Positions 1-7,657 of a DNA stretch of 37,369 bases are shown here, one piece after another. Origin of the DNA: Bacteroidia bacterium (GTDB lineage: Bacteria > Bacteroidota > Bacteroidia > Bacteroidales > Azobacteroidaceae); the NCBI GenBank assembly GCA_025996815.1, contig BNTT01000014.1:1-37369 (forward strand). Direction: 5' to 3'. The notes under the pieces were generated by a model. The model was not told the DNA's origin. It was given only the letters and a program-made list of their open reading frames with translations, and did not search any database. How positions within the stretch are numbered: the stretch's first letter is position 1; every line of letters starts with the position of its first letter. The position numbers and the translations under genes were made by a program.

Positions 1-512
1 CCGATATAATCAACAACAGAGAACGGTTCGGCGACTGGGAAATAGATACAATTATCGGAAAAGACGGCAAAGGGGCTATCCTTACCCTCACCGAAAGGCT
101 CACGGGCTTCTTGATGATGGAAAAATTACCCGAAGGAAAATCTGCCCTCCCGCTGGCAAAAGTCGTACACAAACTGCTGGTGGCTTACAAAAAACACACC
201 CACTCCATCACCGCCGACAATGGAACCGAGTTCGCAGAGCACGAATATATCGCCGAAAAACTCAACTTGAAATTCTTTTTTGCTCACGCTTACTCCTCTT
301 ATGAGCGCGGACAAAACGAAAATACTAACGGCTTAATCCGCCAATATATCCCAAAAGGAACGGATTTTGATAACTACTCATACGATTATATTAAACTGAT
401 ACAGAAGAAGATAAATAGCCGTCCAAGAGAAAAACTCGGCTTTAAGTCTCCAACTGAAGTTTTTTATCTATCTTTGTAGAACTTTTTGTCGCACTTAGAA
501 GTTGAATCCACC
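1..512 (+). mobile_element. IS30-family insertion sequence, right part
   Basis: The left edge of the window lies inside this element. It consists of the transposase 3' portion and about 30 bp after its stop. The stretch at 482-512 containing GTCGCACTTAGAAGTTGAAT looks like the right terminal region. The matching left end lies outside the window, so the exact boundary is inferred. Confidence 0.5.
3..479 (+). CDS. IS30-family transposase, C-terminal part (5' truncated by window edge)
   Basis: Catalyses transposition of an IS30-type element by DDE chemistry. The reading frame is open from base 3, before the first ATG at 111, so this is the C-terminal catalytic half of a longer protein. The RNase H-fold signature is complete: first aspartate in GDWEIDTIIGK, second in TADNGTEF, and the glutamate in YERGQNENTNGLIRQY, which is the classical IS30 C-terminal motif. 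The frame ends cleanly at a TAG with no internal stop, so the visible part looks intact. The N-terminal helix-turn-helix is outside the window. It is followed by the M23 peptidase gene, which has its own promoter. Confidence 0.93.
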   Translation, partial: DIINNRERFGDWEIDTIIGKDGKGAILTLTERLTGFLMMEKLPEGKSALPLAKVVHKLLVAYKKHTHSITADNGTEFAEHEYIAEKLNLKFFFAHAYSSYERGQNENTNGLIRQYIPKGTDFDNYSYDYIKLIQKKINSRPREKLGFKSPTEVFYLSL

Positions 513-535
513 ATATCATAAAAAAAATTAAATTA

Positions 536-567
536 TTTGCGAAGTTGGGATAAATGTATTATATTTG
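536..567 (+). promoter_or_regulatory. Bacteroidota-type promoter for the M23 peptidase gene
   Basis: The -7 element TATATTTG lies at 560-567, with TTTG at 536-539 as a -33 element about 20 bp upstream. The ATG follows 28 bp after the -7 box. It lies just past the IS30 end, so the peptidase does not depend on the element for transcription. Confidence 0.6.
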
Positions 568-595
568 CAGCAAGTTTAATTAGAAATTTAAGGAA

Positions 596-1549
596 ATGAG
601 TAGAAAATTTTATGAATTCAACCCCGAAACACTCAGTTACGACCGAGTGCAACGTACTGCCAGACAGCGAGTTATGGCTGTCGTTCGGCATTTATTTGTT
701 GGTATCATCATCGGCGGCAGTTTATACGGCGCGGCGGACTATGCGTTCGATTCTCCGATGGAACAAAGGTTAAAAAAAGAAAATAAACTTTTGCTGACAC
801 AATATGAAGTGCTGTCGAAACGGATAGACCAGGATGAGCAAGTTTTGTCTGAATTGGAAGACCGCGACGACAATTTGTATCGCAGCATGTTCAATGCCGA
901 GCCGATTCCGTCGTCTATCCGCAAGCCGGGGTTTGGGGGAACCAATCGCTACGAGCATTTGCTGACGATGAGCAATGCCGATTTGGTCATTTCCACGACG
1001 GCAAAGTTGGATATGATGACCAAGCAGTTGGCTGTGCAGTCCAATTCGTATGACGCTATAGCGAATATGGTGAAGACGAAAGAAGACCGCGTCAAGAATA
1101 TGCCCAGCATCATGCCGCTGTCGCCCCAATATTGCAAGGGCATCGGGTCGGGCTTTGGGCTGCGTGTGCACCCTATTTTCGGCGACCGGCGCGCCCACAC
1201 GGGCGTTGATTTGAATGCCGTTTCGGGCACGCCTATTCAGGCTACCGGTGGCGGTGTGATTGAATCGGCAGGCTGGGCAGATGGCTATGGCAACACCGTT
1301 GTCATCGACCACGGCTTTGGCTTCAAAACGCGCTACGGACACTGTCGCGAGTTGAACGTGCGCTCCGGACAAAAAGTGGAGCGCGGCGCAACCATCGCCA
1401 CAGTAGGCTCTACGGGCACGGCAACCGGCTCTCACGTCCACTACGAAGTGATTGTAAACTCAAGACACGACAACCCCGCGAAATATTTCTTCATGAATTT
1501 GACCCCAAAAGAATACGAACAGATGCTCTTTGACTCGGAAAACAGATAA
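596..1549 (+). CDS. M23 family metallopeptidase (LytM-like, membrane anchored)
   Basis: Predicted peptidoglycan endopeptidase acting in the periplasm. The 317-residue protein has a short cytoplasmic start, one membrane segment at about residues 27-48, a coiled-coil-like region (about 55-95) and a C-terminal LytM domain. Zinc and catalytic residues are all visible: H192 in RVHPIFG, H201 and D205 in AHTGVD, and H280/H282 in SHVHYEV, so it should be enzymatically active rather than an EnvC-type activator. The MerR regulator follows 19 bp downstream without a visible promoter, so the two are probably co-transcribed. Which cross-link it cleaves cannot be read from sequence. Confidence 0.92.
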   Translation: MSRKFYEFNPETLSYDRVQRTARQRVMAVVRHLFVGIIIGGSLYGAADYAFDSPMEQRLKKENKLLLTQYEVLSKRIDQDEQVLSELEDRDDNLYRSMFNAEPIPSSIRKPGFGGTNRYEHLLTMSNADLVISTTAKLDMMTKQLAVQSNSYDAIANMVKTKEDRVKNMPSIMPLSPQYCKGIGSGFGLRVHPIFGDRRAHTGVDLNAVSGTPIQATGGGVIESAGWADGYGNTVVIDHGFGFKTRYGHCRELNVRSGQKVERGATIATVGSTGTATGSHVHYEVIVNSRHDNPAKYFFMNLTPKEYEQMLFDSENR

Positions 1550-1568
1550 ATAATACATTTTTTGGACA

Positions 1569-1907
1569 ATGAAATTTCAGACGAAAAAAGTATTTTATTC
1601 CATCAAGGAGGTTGCCGAGATGTTCGAGGTTGAGGAATCGACCTTGCGCTATTGGGAAAAAGAATTTCCGAACATCCACCCCGAACGCTCCACAAAAGGC
1701 ATCCGTCAATACCGCCAAGCAGACATCGACGAAATCCGCACCGTGCATCATCTGGTGAAAGACCAGGGGATGACTTTGGCGGGCACCAAGAAAAAACTCG
1801 GCAAAAATCGCACTGTCCAAGTCCAAAAAAGCGACATCATAGACCGCCTCCGGCGCATCCGCAACGAACTTGCATTGCTGAATACCAAATTAATTGAGGT
1901 TGCCTGA
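1569..1907 (+). CDS. MerR family transcriptional regulator
   Basis: A small (112 aa) DNA-binding protein with an N-terminal winged helix-turn-helix of MerR type. Residues about 7-75 read YSIKEVAEMFEVEESTLRYW, a typical recognition helix, followed by the RQY wing and a helix rich in Lys. No cysteine-based metal or redox site and no long effector domain is present. This resembles the short Bacteroidota MerR proteins found next to M23 peptidases. It ends two bases before the stop of the convergent AddB-like gene. Its target is unknown. Confidence 0.9.
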   Translation: MKFQTKKVFYSIKEVAEMFEVEESTLRYWEKEFPNIHPERSTKGIRQYRQADIDEIRTVHHLVKDQGMTLAGTKKKLGKNRTVQVQKSDIIDRLRRIRNELALLNTKLIEVA

Positions 1908-1909
1908 AT

Positions 1910-4813
1910 TTATCTGTTGCACAACTCCTTAAAGGCGCAATATTCACAATTCTGAGCGATGCCCGTCTGCGTAAACGGAATGTCGGGGTTAAATAAATCA
2001 TCTATCTCATTGAGCAACAGCGGGTTGAATTGCGCCTGCAAATCGTGAAAATCGGCGATTGGCACCTTTTCGAGGAGCACGGTGGGCGAATAATCCTCCT
2101 TGTGAGCCTGCCGGATGTAGAGCAACTGCGGCACAACGGGCATCTGCGTTTTCGTCTGCCGGATGAGCGCGGAGGCATACACAAATGTCTGAAAAATATG
2201 CGCCGCGCGGTTGTTTTTTTGCACAAAAAGGTCGTCGATGGTCTTACAATCCTTGGCATTGCCGCCCGTTTTGTAGTCGATGATGTAGAGGCTGCCGTCT
2301 TTCCTGTCTAAGCGGTCGATGATGCCGCCGATTTTCAGCGCAACATCGCGGTCGGGCAGTGCATATTCCGCATCTATGCGCAACTCCAACCCTCTGATTG
2401 TGAACGGAGTACGCTGCCGGTCGAAGCGTATCAACCGCTTCATCATCTCCACAATCACATGAAAATTGATGAGTTGCTCGCCATTGAAATCCTCTTTGTG
2501 CACCTCCCTGCCGTTGAAATACTCCTTGTTGAAGGCGCGCAGCACCAATTCATCTATTTTGTGCGGATTTTTCAAAAAATCGTCAAGATATTCGCCCGTC
2601 ACCTCTAATTCGCAATTCGTAATTCGTAATTGTTTATAAAGGTATTCCGCCGCACGGTGAAAAATGCTTCCGAAGATGGAATTGTCGAGTTCGTCTGCCA
2701 ACTCCTCCTTTTCGCGCAAGCCCTTGATGTATTCCAAATAGAAGCGGTAACTGCAATTGATACAGGTGTTTAGGGCTGTCGGCGAAAAGGCGCGTGCCTC
2801 GGGATTGGTGTTGAAATCGAAGCGATTTTTCAATGCGGTCAGTATTTCCGGCGATTTATTGACCGTGATTGCCTCCGTTTGGCGGGGTTTGATGGCGGCT
2901 TGCAGCGAAAATCGGCGGATTTTGTCTTTCAAATGCGGGTCAACAAGCAGTTGCAGCAGGAAACGGCTGATTTCCGACTTGCTTGTTTGCGTCTTGTCGG
3001 TGCTGTAAACCAGCGTAATATTTTCGGCGCGCTGGATGAGGCGATAGAAATAGTAGGCATACACAGAGTCCTGATGGTCGATGGTGCTCATTCCGAAATG
3101 TTCGCGGAGAAACTGTGGCACAAACGTGTTTTCGCCGGTCGTGCCGGGCATAAAACCCTCATTGACGTTCAGCATCAGCAGATTTTTGAAGTCCAGCGTG
3201 CGCGTTTCGAGCACACCCATAATTTGCAGTCCCTTGACCGGCTCGCCGTGAAAGGGGATTTGCACCGTGCTCAACAATTTGCGCAGCAGTCGGAGGAAAA
3301 TGGGCTTGCCAATCGACTTGTTTCCCATTGTCAGCAGTGCGTGAAGCCGATTTATTACCTGATAGGCGCGGAAAATCGACTCCTGATGCAATCCGGTGTA
3401 AACCTCCTCCGAGGAGGAGGTTTTTTCGTGCTTTTTCCCAATGGCTTGGATAAGTTCCAGCAGATATTCTGCCAGCGCGAGCGTGTCGGGCAGGGGTTTG
3501 AACAAGATGTCACTGTGGGCTTGACCCGGAATCCCCTGCGAACTAATGAAAAACTGTTTATCCCGGATGAGCGTTTTTTCCATTTCAGCCGCCTCCGGAA
3601 AAATCAGAGCGGTGTAGGGATGCCTCAACACGGGCAGCACAAATTTGTAGTAAAACGACCGGTCGCCGGCGCGATAACCCTTGGTCTGCATCTCCACGAC
3701 CACCTGCAAGAAGCTGCAAATGGCGGTCTGCGTGATTGGGAAGCCCATCGTGATGTTCACATTTTCCACTTTGGCGGGCGGGATGGCGTGCATCACGGTT
3801 GGCAAGAGTTTTTCGTTGCAAAGCACAATCGCCGAATGGGGCTGCGTGAACGAGGGCGGCTGTTGTAGAGAGTCAATCCACGGGCTGATTGCCGCCGCCT
3901 GCGCACTTTCCGATGGCGATGCCAAAAAGGTGATTTTTTTCTCCGAACAGGTGAACGTGTCGAAGTCGCTTTTGTCTAATGCCGAGCCGAATTTTTGGAT
4001 GTTTTGTTTGATAAATCGCCCCGCCTCCGTTTCGAGGTAGTATTTGTCGTAATCCCAATAAAATGAGGACTGCAATTTGAGGCGTTTGAAAAGTTGCTCT
4101 TCGCACTTGCTGAGGACGTTGAAGCCCACGAACACATAGTGGTGCTCGCTGTCGGGCGATTGCGGGTCAAGCCCGCAAGGGCAATCGTTTTCAATCACGG
4201 CGCGCATCAGCATTCCCGGATAGGCGGTGTTTTTTTCTTGCAGGTGCTGCTTGAATTTGGTGTACACCTCGCCCAAAATATTCCAAATGTTGCGGAAGGC
4301 GGTTTTCAGGGCGGTGTCGCCGACAAAGAATTGTCGGAAGCGGCGCATCAATGCCTCCCGCTGGTCGTCGGACAGGTGCGAAAAATCATCGCGCAGGGCA
4401 TCCAAATCCTGCAAATTGCTGAACAGTGAGCGGGCATTGACCAAATTTTTGTCGATGTCGTCAAAATCGTTGAGGAGCACCTCGCCGAAGAAGAAAAATT
4501 CGTCGATGGTTTCGGCACTCGGCTCCTGAACGTATTGGTTAAACACCTGAATATAAACCTCATACAGTTCGGCAATCAACTGAATGCTGTCGCCTTTCTG
4601 CAAGTCGGAAGCCTGCTCAAAGAGGCTTTCGATGGACACATATTGCGGTGCCCACAACGGTTTTTGAGCCTCTTTATAGAGATAATTGTTGAAAAACAAG
4701 CCCGCGCGGATATTGGGGAACACGACCGTAACGCCCGACAAATCAGTGCCGAAGCGAGCGATTAAGTCTTCCGCGACGCGACTAAGGAAAGGCTGGGGAG
4801 AGTTGTCCGCCAT
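1910..4813 (-). CDS. PD-(D/E)XK nuclease family protein (AddB/RexB-like)
   Basis: Likely a nuclease or inactive-helicase subunit for double-strand break processing, as in AddAB. The 967-residue length fits the Bacteroidota AddB-like family. The C-terminal nuclease domain shows D833 (GGIIDR), D846 and K848 (IIDYKTGG). Cysteines C684 and C687 before the nuclease and C956, C959, C965 at the C-terminus have the layout of the AddB 4Fe-4S clamp. The N-terminus (VVFPNIRAGLFF) lacks the GxxGxGKT loop of canonical AddB, so ATP binding here is doubtful. No AddA/UvrD-type partner is in the window. Three dispersed repeats are embedded in frame (see separate entries). The DUF3127 gene lies 9 bp upstream and probably drives the operon. 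Confidence 0.85.
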   Translation of the reverse strand: MADNSPQPFLSRVAEDLIARFGTDLSGVTVVFPNIRAGLFFNNYLYKEAQKPLWAPQYVSIESLFEQASDLQKGDSIQLIAELYEVYIQVFNQYVQEPSAETIDEFFFFGEVLLNDFDDIDKNLVNARSLFSNLQDLDALRDDFSHLSDDQREALMRRFRQFFVGDTALKTAFRNIWNILGEVYTKFKQHLQEKNTAYPGMLMRAVIENDCPCGLDPQSPDSEHHYVFVGFNVLSKCEEQLFKRLKLQSSFYWDYDKYYLETEAGRFIKQNIQKFGSALDKSDFDTFTCSEKKITFLASPSESAQAAAISPWIDSLQQPPSFTQPHSAIVLCNEKLLPTVMHAIPPAKVENVNITMGFPITQTAICSFLQVVVEMQTKGYRAGDRSFYYKFVLPVLRHPYTALIFPEAAEMEKTLIRDKQFFISSQGIPGQAHSDILFKPLPDTLALAEYLLELIQAIGKKHEKTSSSEEVYTGLHQESIFRAYQVINRLHALLTMGNKSIGKPIFLRLLRKLLSTVQIPFHGEPVKGLQIMGVLETRTLDFKNLLMLNVNEGFMPGTTGENTFVPQFLREHFGMSTIDHQDSVYAYYFYRLIQRAENITLVYSTDKTQTSKSEISRFLLQLLVDPHLKDKIRRFSLQAAIKPRQTEAITVNKSPEILTALKNRFDFNTNPEARAFSPTALNTCINCSYRFYLEYIKGLREKEELADELDNSIFGSIFHRAAEYLYKQLRITNCELEVTGEYLDDFLKNPHKIDELVLRAFNKEYFNGREVHKEDFNGEQLINFHVIVEMMKRLIRFDRQRTPFTIRGLELRIDAEYALPDRDVALKIGGIIDRLDRKDGSLYIIDYKTGGNAKDCKTIDDLFVQKNNRAAHIFQTFVYASALIRQTKTQMPVVPQLLYIRQAHKEDYSPTVLLEKVPIADFHDLQAQFNPLLLNEIDDLFNPDIPFTQTGIAQNCEYCAFKELCNR
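2607..2631. repeat. In-frame AATTCGT heptamer repeat inside the AddB-like gene
   Basis: Four AATT cores spaced 7 bp apart (AATTCGC, AATTCGT, AATTCGT, AATT). On the coding strand this gives the peptide LRITNCELEV. From memory this is a typical translation of a dispersed intergenic repeat of Bacteroidota, so the copy appears to have been accommodated within the reading frame. Confidence 0.55.
3401..3422. repeat. Perfect 10-bp inverted repeat inside the AddB-like gene
   Basis: AACCTCCTCC at 3401-3410 and GGAGGAGGTT at 3413-3422 are perfect inverted repeats around GA, followed by a T run on the plus strand. The fold looks like a terminator or REP hairpin but lies inside the coding region, where it encodes a KTSSSEEVYTG-type linker. 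Confidence 0.55.
4158..4187. repeat. Nested palindrome (TGCGGG/CCCGCA) inside the AddB-like gene
   Basis: TGCGGG at 4161-4166 pairs with CCCGCA at 4172-4177, and CGATTGC at 4158 pairs with GCAATCG at 4181-4187. The encoded peptide DCPCGLDPQSP is, from memory, a recurrent translation of a dispersed palindromic repeat. It sits in a probable loop of the protein. Confidence 0.5.
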
Positions 4814-4822
4814 CCGCTTGGA

Positions 4823-5299
4823 TTAAAAAGGCAGGTCGTCCGACGGGTTTTCCGAAGCCGCCGCCGCCGTCTGTGCGAAGGGGTCGCCAGCCGGAGCCGC
4901 CGGTTGAGGGGGTGCATAAGCCGGCTGAGGGGCACTGTAAGCGGGTTGCGGCGCGCCGCCGTAGGCGGGCTGTGGCGCATTGTAGGCGGGTTGCGGTGCA
5001 CCGTAGCCCTGCTGTGGTGCGGTTCCTGCGGCTCCCGCTATTTCCACTTTCCACGCACGCGCCGTGGTAAACCATCCGCCGCTGTTGCCCTGCCTGCTTT
5101 CGAGGTCAAAATCCACTGCCAACACAGTTCCCGGTGCATATTGGGCTATATTGATGCGGTCGCCGAAGAAACTGAAACAGACCTTTTTAGGGTATTGCCC
5201 GTCCGTTTCCACGATAAATTCCTGTCGCCGCCATTCGCCATTCTGACCTTGCCCCGTCACCACAGGCAAAATTTGCTGTAATCTTGCTGTTAATTGCAT
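4823..5299 (-). CDS. DUF3127 protein with SSB-like acidic C-terminal tail
   Basis: Residues 1 to about 90 match the DUF3127 family, an OB-fold-like domain of Bacteroidota: ILPVVTGQGQNGEWRRQEFI, then GQYPKKVCFSFFGD and an aspartate-rich VDFDLESR strand. A Pro/Gln/Ala/Tyr linker follows with about five copies of a YxAPQPA motif. The protein ends in SDDLPF, the same kind of acidic hydrophobic tip as the C-terminus of bacterial SSB (DDDIPF), which in SSB recruits repair enzymes. No experimental function is known to me, so single-stranded DNA binding is inference. It starts the transcription unit that continues into the AddB-like nuclease, which supports a DNA repair role. Confidence 0.85.
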   Translation of the reverse strand: MQLTARLQQILPVVTGQGQNGEWRRQEFIVETDGQYPKKVCFSFFGDRINIAQYAPGTVLAVDFDLESRQGNSGGWFTTARAWKVEIAGAAGTAPQQGYGAPQPAYNAPQPAYGGAPQPAYSAPQPAYAPPQPAAPAGDPFAQTAAAASENPSDDLPF

Positions 5300-5325
5300 A
5301 TCTCTTTATGTGTTTAAATTCGCTG

Positions 5326-5333
5326 CAAAGGTA
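5326..5333 (-). promoter_or_regulatory. -7 promoter element for DUF3127 / AddB-like genes
   Basis: The minus strand reads TACCTTTG, the consensus Bacteroidota -7 box, 26 bp before the DUF3127 ATG. It is divergent from the promoter of the AAA ATPase gene. Confidence 0.65.
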
Positions 5334-5392
5334 GTAAAAAAATTTGAATTATGATTTTTTCCCTATTGGCGCACATCTCTCTTTGATTTTCC

Positions 5393-5482
5393 ATTTTGTA
5401 TTTCGTAAAACACAAAATATTGAAAATTTTGTATTTTGTAAAATACAAAATTGACTGAATTTTGTATTATGTAAAATATAAT
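5393..5482. promoter_or_regulatory. Three palindromic operator-like repeats, 33-bp period
   Basis: Three near-identical A/T-rich dyads begin at 5393, 5426 and 5459, exactly 33 bp apart (about three helical turns). Each has TTTTGTATT on the left and AAAAYACAAAA or a variant on the right, around a GTA centre. The last is less symmetric and overlaps the -33 region of the ATPase promoter. The arrangement suits cooperative binding of a dimeric regulator. No regulator can be assigned. Confidence 0.6.
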
Positions 5483-5493
5483 TACTACCTTTG
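5461..5493 (+). promoter_or_regulatory. Promoter of the AAA ATPase gene
   Basis: TACCTTTG at 5486-5493 is the -7 element, and TTTG at 5461-5464 is a plausible -33 element 21 bp upstream. The -33 element lies within the third palindromic repeat, so occupancy of that repeat would block or modulate this promoter. Confidence 0.6.
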
Positions 5494-5510
5494 CAAAAAA
5501 TTATTGCAGT

Positions 5511-6713
5511 ATGAAACAATTATTTTCGACTTTTTATAGACGGCTGGAACAGACGAACGATGATTTTGAGCGGTATTTGGTACACGAAATCAACTGGTCG
5601 AACAGGCTGATTGCCATCGTAGGAGCACGGGGTAGCGGAAAAACGACGCTCTTGTTGCAACACATCAAAAAAGAATACGGCACACAGCCCGAAGATGTTT
5701 TGTATGTCAGTTTGGATAATATTTGGTTTTCCAACAATCGGCTGTATGATTTGGCGAATGAATTTATGTTGAATGGCGGCAAAATTCTATTTTTGGATGA
5801 GGTGCACAAATATCCGGATTGGTCGCGGGAAATCAAAAATATATACGATGATTTTCCCGAATTGAAAGTCGTTTTTACCGGTTCTTCCATGCTGGAAATT
5901 TTTCGGTCGGATGCGGATTTAAGTCGGAGAGTGCGGCGATATACGTTGCAAGGGATGTCTTTTCGGGAATATTTGATTTATGAAGGATTGCTTGATAAAA
6001 GTCAAAGGGCTTACACATTGGATGAGGTACTGCACAATCACATTGCGCTGTCGAGAACTGTTTGCTATGAGATAAAACCGCTACCTGCTTTCAAAAAGTA
6101 TTTGCAATATGGCTATTACCCATACTACAAAGAAGACTTGGAGGGCTATTATGAGCGGGTGATGCAAACGTTCAATACCATTATTGAAACGGATTTGCCG
6201 AGTGTGGAAAAAATTGACATTTCGTCAATTAACAGGATAAAAAAACTGTTTTTCATCCTATCATCGTTAGTTCCGTTCACGCCCAATATTTCGCAATTAA
6301 GTCAGCAAACAGGTGTAACAAGGGTTAGTTTGCTGAATTATTTATACTATCTTGAAAAAGCGAATGCTATTTTATTACTAAATAAAGAGGCATCCGGTAT
6401 GCGGCAAATGGTTAAACCGGATAAGATTTATTTGCAAAACACCAATTATGCCTATGCGCTTTCACCTGATAATGTGGATATTGGCACTATGCGGGAAACA
6501 TTTTTCTTTAATCAATTGCAAGTTAAGCACCAAGTAACTTATACGCAAGCAACGGATTTTAAGATTGACAATAACTATCATTTTGAAATTGGGGGCAGAA
6601 ACAAAGGGCGGGAACAAATTCAAGGTTTGCCGAATGCTTTTCTGGCATTGGACGACATTGAAACAGGTTTTAAAAATGATGTTCCGCTGTGGTTGTTCGG
6701 TTTTTTGTATTAA
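5511..6713 (+). CDS. AAA+ ATPase with DUF4143-like C-terminus
   Basis: A 400-residue ATPase of the widespread ATP-binding family seen as accessory genes in Bacteroidota. The Walker A loop is GARGSGKTT (38-46). Walker B is ILFLDEVH with D96/E97, and a sensor-1-like strand VVFTGSSM follows (120-127). The C-terminal half contains a winged-helix-like part (about 255-300, SQLSQQTGVTRVSLLNYLYY) and a domain ending FEIGGRNKGREQIQG, resembling the DUF4143 nuclease-like fold. The cellular role is not established. The three palindromes upstream point to regulated expression. No partner gene overlaps it. Confidence 0.85.
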   Translation: MKQLFSTFYRRLEQTNDDFERYLVHEINWSNRLIAIVGARGSGKTTLLLQHIKKEYGTQPEDVLYVSLDNIWFSNNRLYDLANEFMLNGGKILFLDEVHKYPDWSREIKNIYDDFPELKVVFTGSSMLEIFRSDADLSRRVRRYTLQGMSFREYLIYEGLLDKSQRAYTLDEVLHNHIALSRTVCYEIKPLPAFKKYLQYGYYPYYKEDLEGYYERVMQTFNTIIETDLPSVEKIDISSINRIKKLFFILSSLVPFTPNISQLSQQTGVTRVSLLNYLYYLEKANAILLLNKEASGMRQMVKPDKIYLQNTNYAYALSPDNVDIGTMRETFFFNQLQVKHQVTYTQATDFKIDNNYHFEIGGRNKGREQIQGLPNAFLALDDIETGFKNDVPLWLFGFLY

Positions 6714-6722
6714 AAAAAACAG

Positions 6723-6730
6723 TATCTTTG
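6723..6730 (+). promoter_or_regulatory. -7 promoter element for the DUF2442 gene
   Basis: TATCTTTG fits TAnnTTTG and lies 33 bp before the DUF2442 ATG, just after the ATPase stop. The -33 element is less clear. Confidence 0.5.
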
Positions 6731-6763
6731 CAGACAGAATCGACCCATTAAAATAATAGCATT

Positions 6764-7009
6764 ATGAATCCAAGAGTTGTAGATGTGAAACCGGAAAATG
6801 ATTATATGTTGCGTTTGTATTTTACCAATGGGGAAGTGCGACGTTTCGATGTGAAGCCCTATTTGGAATTTGAAGTGTTTCGCGCACTGAAAGATAACAC
6901 GATTTTCCAAACAGTAACCCCCTATTTAGACAGTGTTCAATGGGCAAATGAGGCTGATTTGTGTCCCGACACTTTATATTTAGACAGTGTGCCTGTGACG
7001 GCATGGTAA
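6764..7009 (+). CDS. DUF2442 domain-containing protein
   Basis: A single-domain protein of 81 aa. It has the DUF2442 pattern: VVDVKPENDYMLRLYFTNGE at the start, a RRFDVKPYLE strand, a loop with FQTVTPYLDSVQW and the closing DLCPDTLYLDSVP. Members often sit beside DUF4160 proteins or toxin-antitoxin-like genes, but no such partner is here. Length is normal for the family. The molecular function is unknown. It has its own -7 box and is followed by a hairpin that may terminate transcription. Confidence 0.85.
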   Translation: MNPRVVDVKPENDYMLRLYFTNGEVRRFDVKPYLEFEVFRALKDNTIFQTVTPYLDSVQWANEADLCPDTLYLDSVPVTAW

Positions 7010-7084
7010 CTTTTGCAAGGGCGATATATGGGCGGGATTTTTCATACGCCTATTTATTAAGATGGCGGCTTTTGCTGCTCGTAT

Positions 7085-7106
7085 GCAAGGCTGGAGCCTT
7101 GCTTTT
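7085..7106 (+). terminator. Hairpin with T run downstream of DUF2442 gene
   Basis: GCAAGGCT at 7085-7092 and AGCCTTGC at 7095-7102 form a perfect 8-bp stem with a GG loop, followed by TTTT. It could be an intrinsic terminator, or a copy of a short dispersed palindrome. A related GGCGGAGCC motif follows at about 7121. Confidence 0.45.
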
Positions 7107-7178
7107 AACTCACGAAGCTGGCGGAGCCTACGCCGAACTGAGGTCACATAATTATGTCAATCTCCATTAAATTAAGCA

Positions 7179-7439
7179 CTACTTGTAACCATCAATGCGC
7201 CCGATACGATTGCCGTATATGTCTTTTATGGTGCCGTCATTTTCAATGCGAGCGATACGATTGCCATATATGTCTTTCATTGTACCATCGCTTTCTATAC
7301 GACTGATACGATTGCCGTATATATCTTTTATTGTGCCGTCACTTTCTATACGAGCAGTACGATTGCCATATATATCTTTCATTGTACCATCGCTTTCTAT
7401 ACGACCGAGACGATTGCCGTATATGTCTTTTATGTCCAT
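7179..7439 (-). CDS. Repeat protein with 17-residue KDIYGNR repeats (possible 5-fold beta-flower type)
   Basis: An 86-residue protein made almost entirely of five copies of a 17-residue unit IKDIYGNRISRIESDGT (51 bp in DNA). Such regular short beta repeats with YGN turns probably form a small closed beta structure. From memory, Bacteroidales proteins of this look are annotated as 5-fold beta-flower proteins, but I cannot confirm that assignment. The start at 7439 is preferred because the repeat begins there, with AGGAA a few bases upstream. A longer frame to 7505 would have to cross a palindrome. It is the last gene of the minus-strand accessory cluster. Confidence 0.7.
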   Translation of the reverse strand: MDIKDIYGNRLGRIESDGTMKDIYGNRTARIESDGTIKDIYGNRISRIESDGTMKDIYGNRIARIENDGTIKDIYGNRIGRIDGYK

Positions 7440-7472
7440 AATTGTTCCTATTGATAAAATATTATTATTGCC

Positions 7473-7495
7473 GGCGCGGGTTTGTAACCCGTGCC
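7473..7495. repeat. Short dispersed-type palindrome (CGGGTT TGT AACCCG)
   Basis: A 10-bp stem with one G.T pair around TGT, lying in the leader of the repeat-protein gene. From memory it resembles a common Bacteroidota dispersed palindrome encoding or flanking many genes. Its role here is unknown. Confidence 0.45.
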
Positions 7496-7519
7496 TTGTT
7501 GCCACACCGATTGCAAGTG

Positions 7520-7657
7520 TTAGTCGTCTATTGCACTACCTATCGCCCCACTTATCGCGCCACCTATTACTCCCAAGATTGCGCTGAAGATTGCGCTGAA
7601 GATTGCAACAAAGATTATAATGCCAATTTTCCCACCTCCAAAATGAAAATCAAGCAA
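7520..7657 (-). CDS. Putative 45-aa glycine-zipper-like membrane peptide
   Basis: A short frame that starts at TTG (7657) inside the stop region of the upstream coiled-coil gene (8-bp overlap) and ends at TAA. After an FGGG turn it is strongly hydrophobic, with small residues spaced by Ile (IFSAIFSAILGVIGGAISGA), and finishes IDD, as in glycine-zipper or pore-forming peptides. GGAGGG lies 13 bases upstream of the TTG. That spacing fits an ATG at 7662 better, but the ATG frame gives only 15 residues. The composition is unlike random sequence, which is the main support. Start codon and expression are uncertain. Confidence 0.4.
   Translation of the reverse strand: MLDFHFGGGKIGIIIFVAIFSAIFSAILGVIGGAISGAIGSAIDD

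Noticed and set aside
2879..3868. Long plus-strand frame opposite the AddB-like gene
   Set aside because: It is a shadow of the intact 967-codon gene and has no motif of its own.
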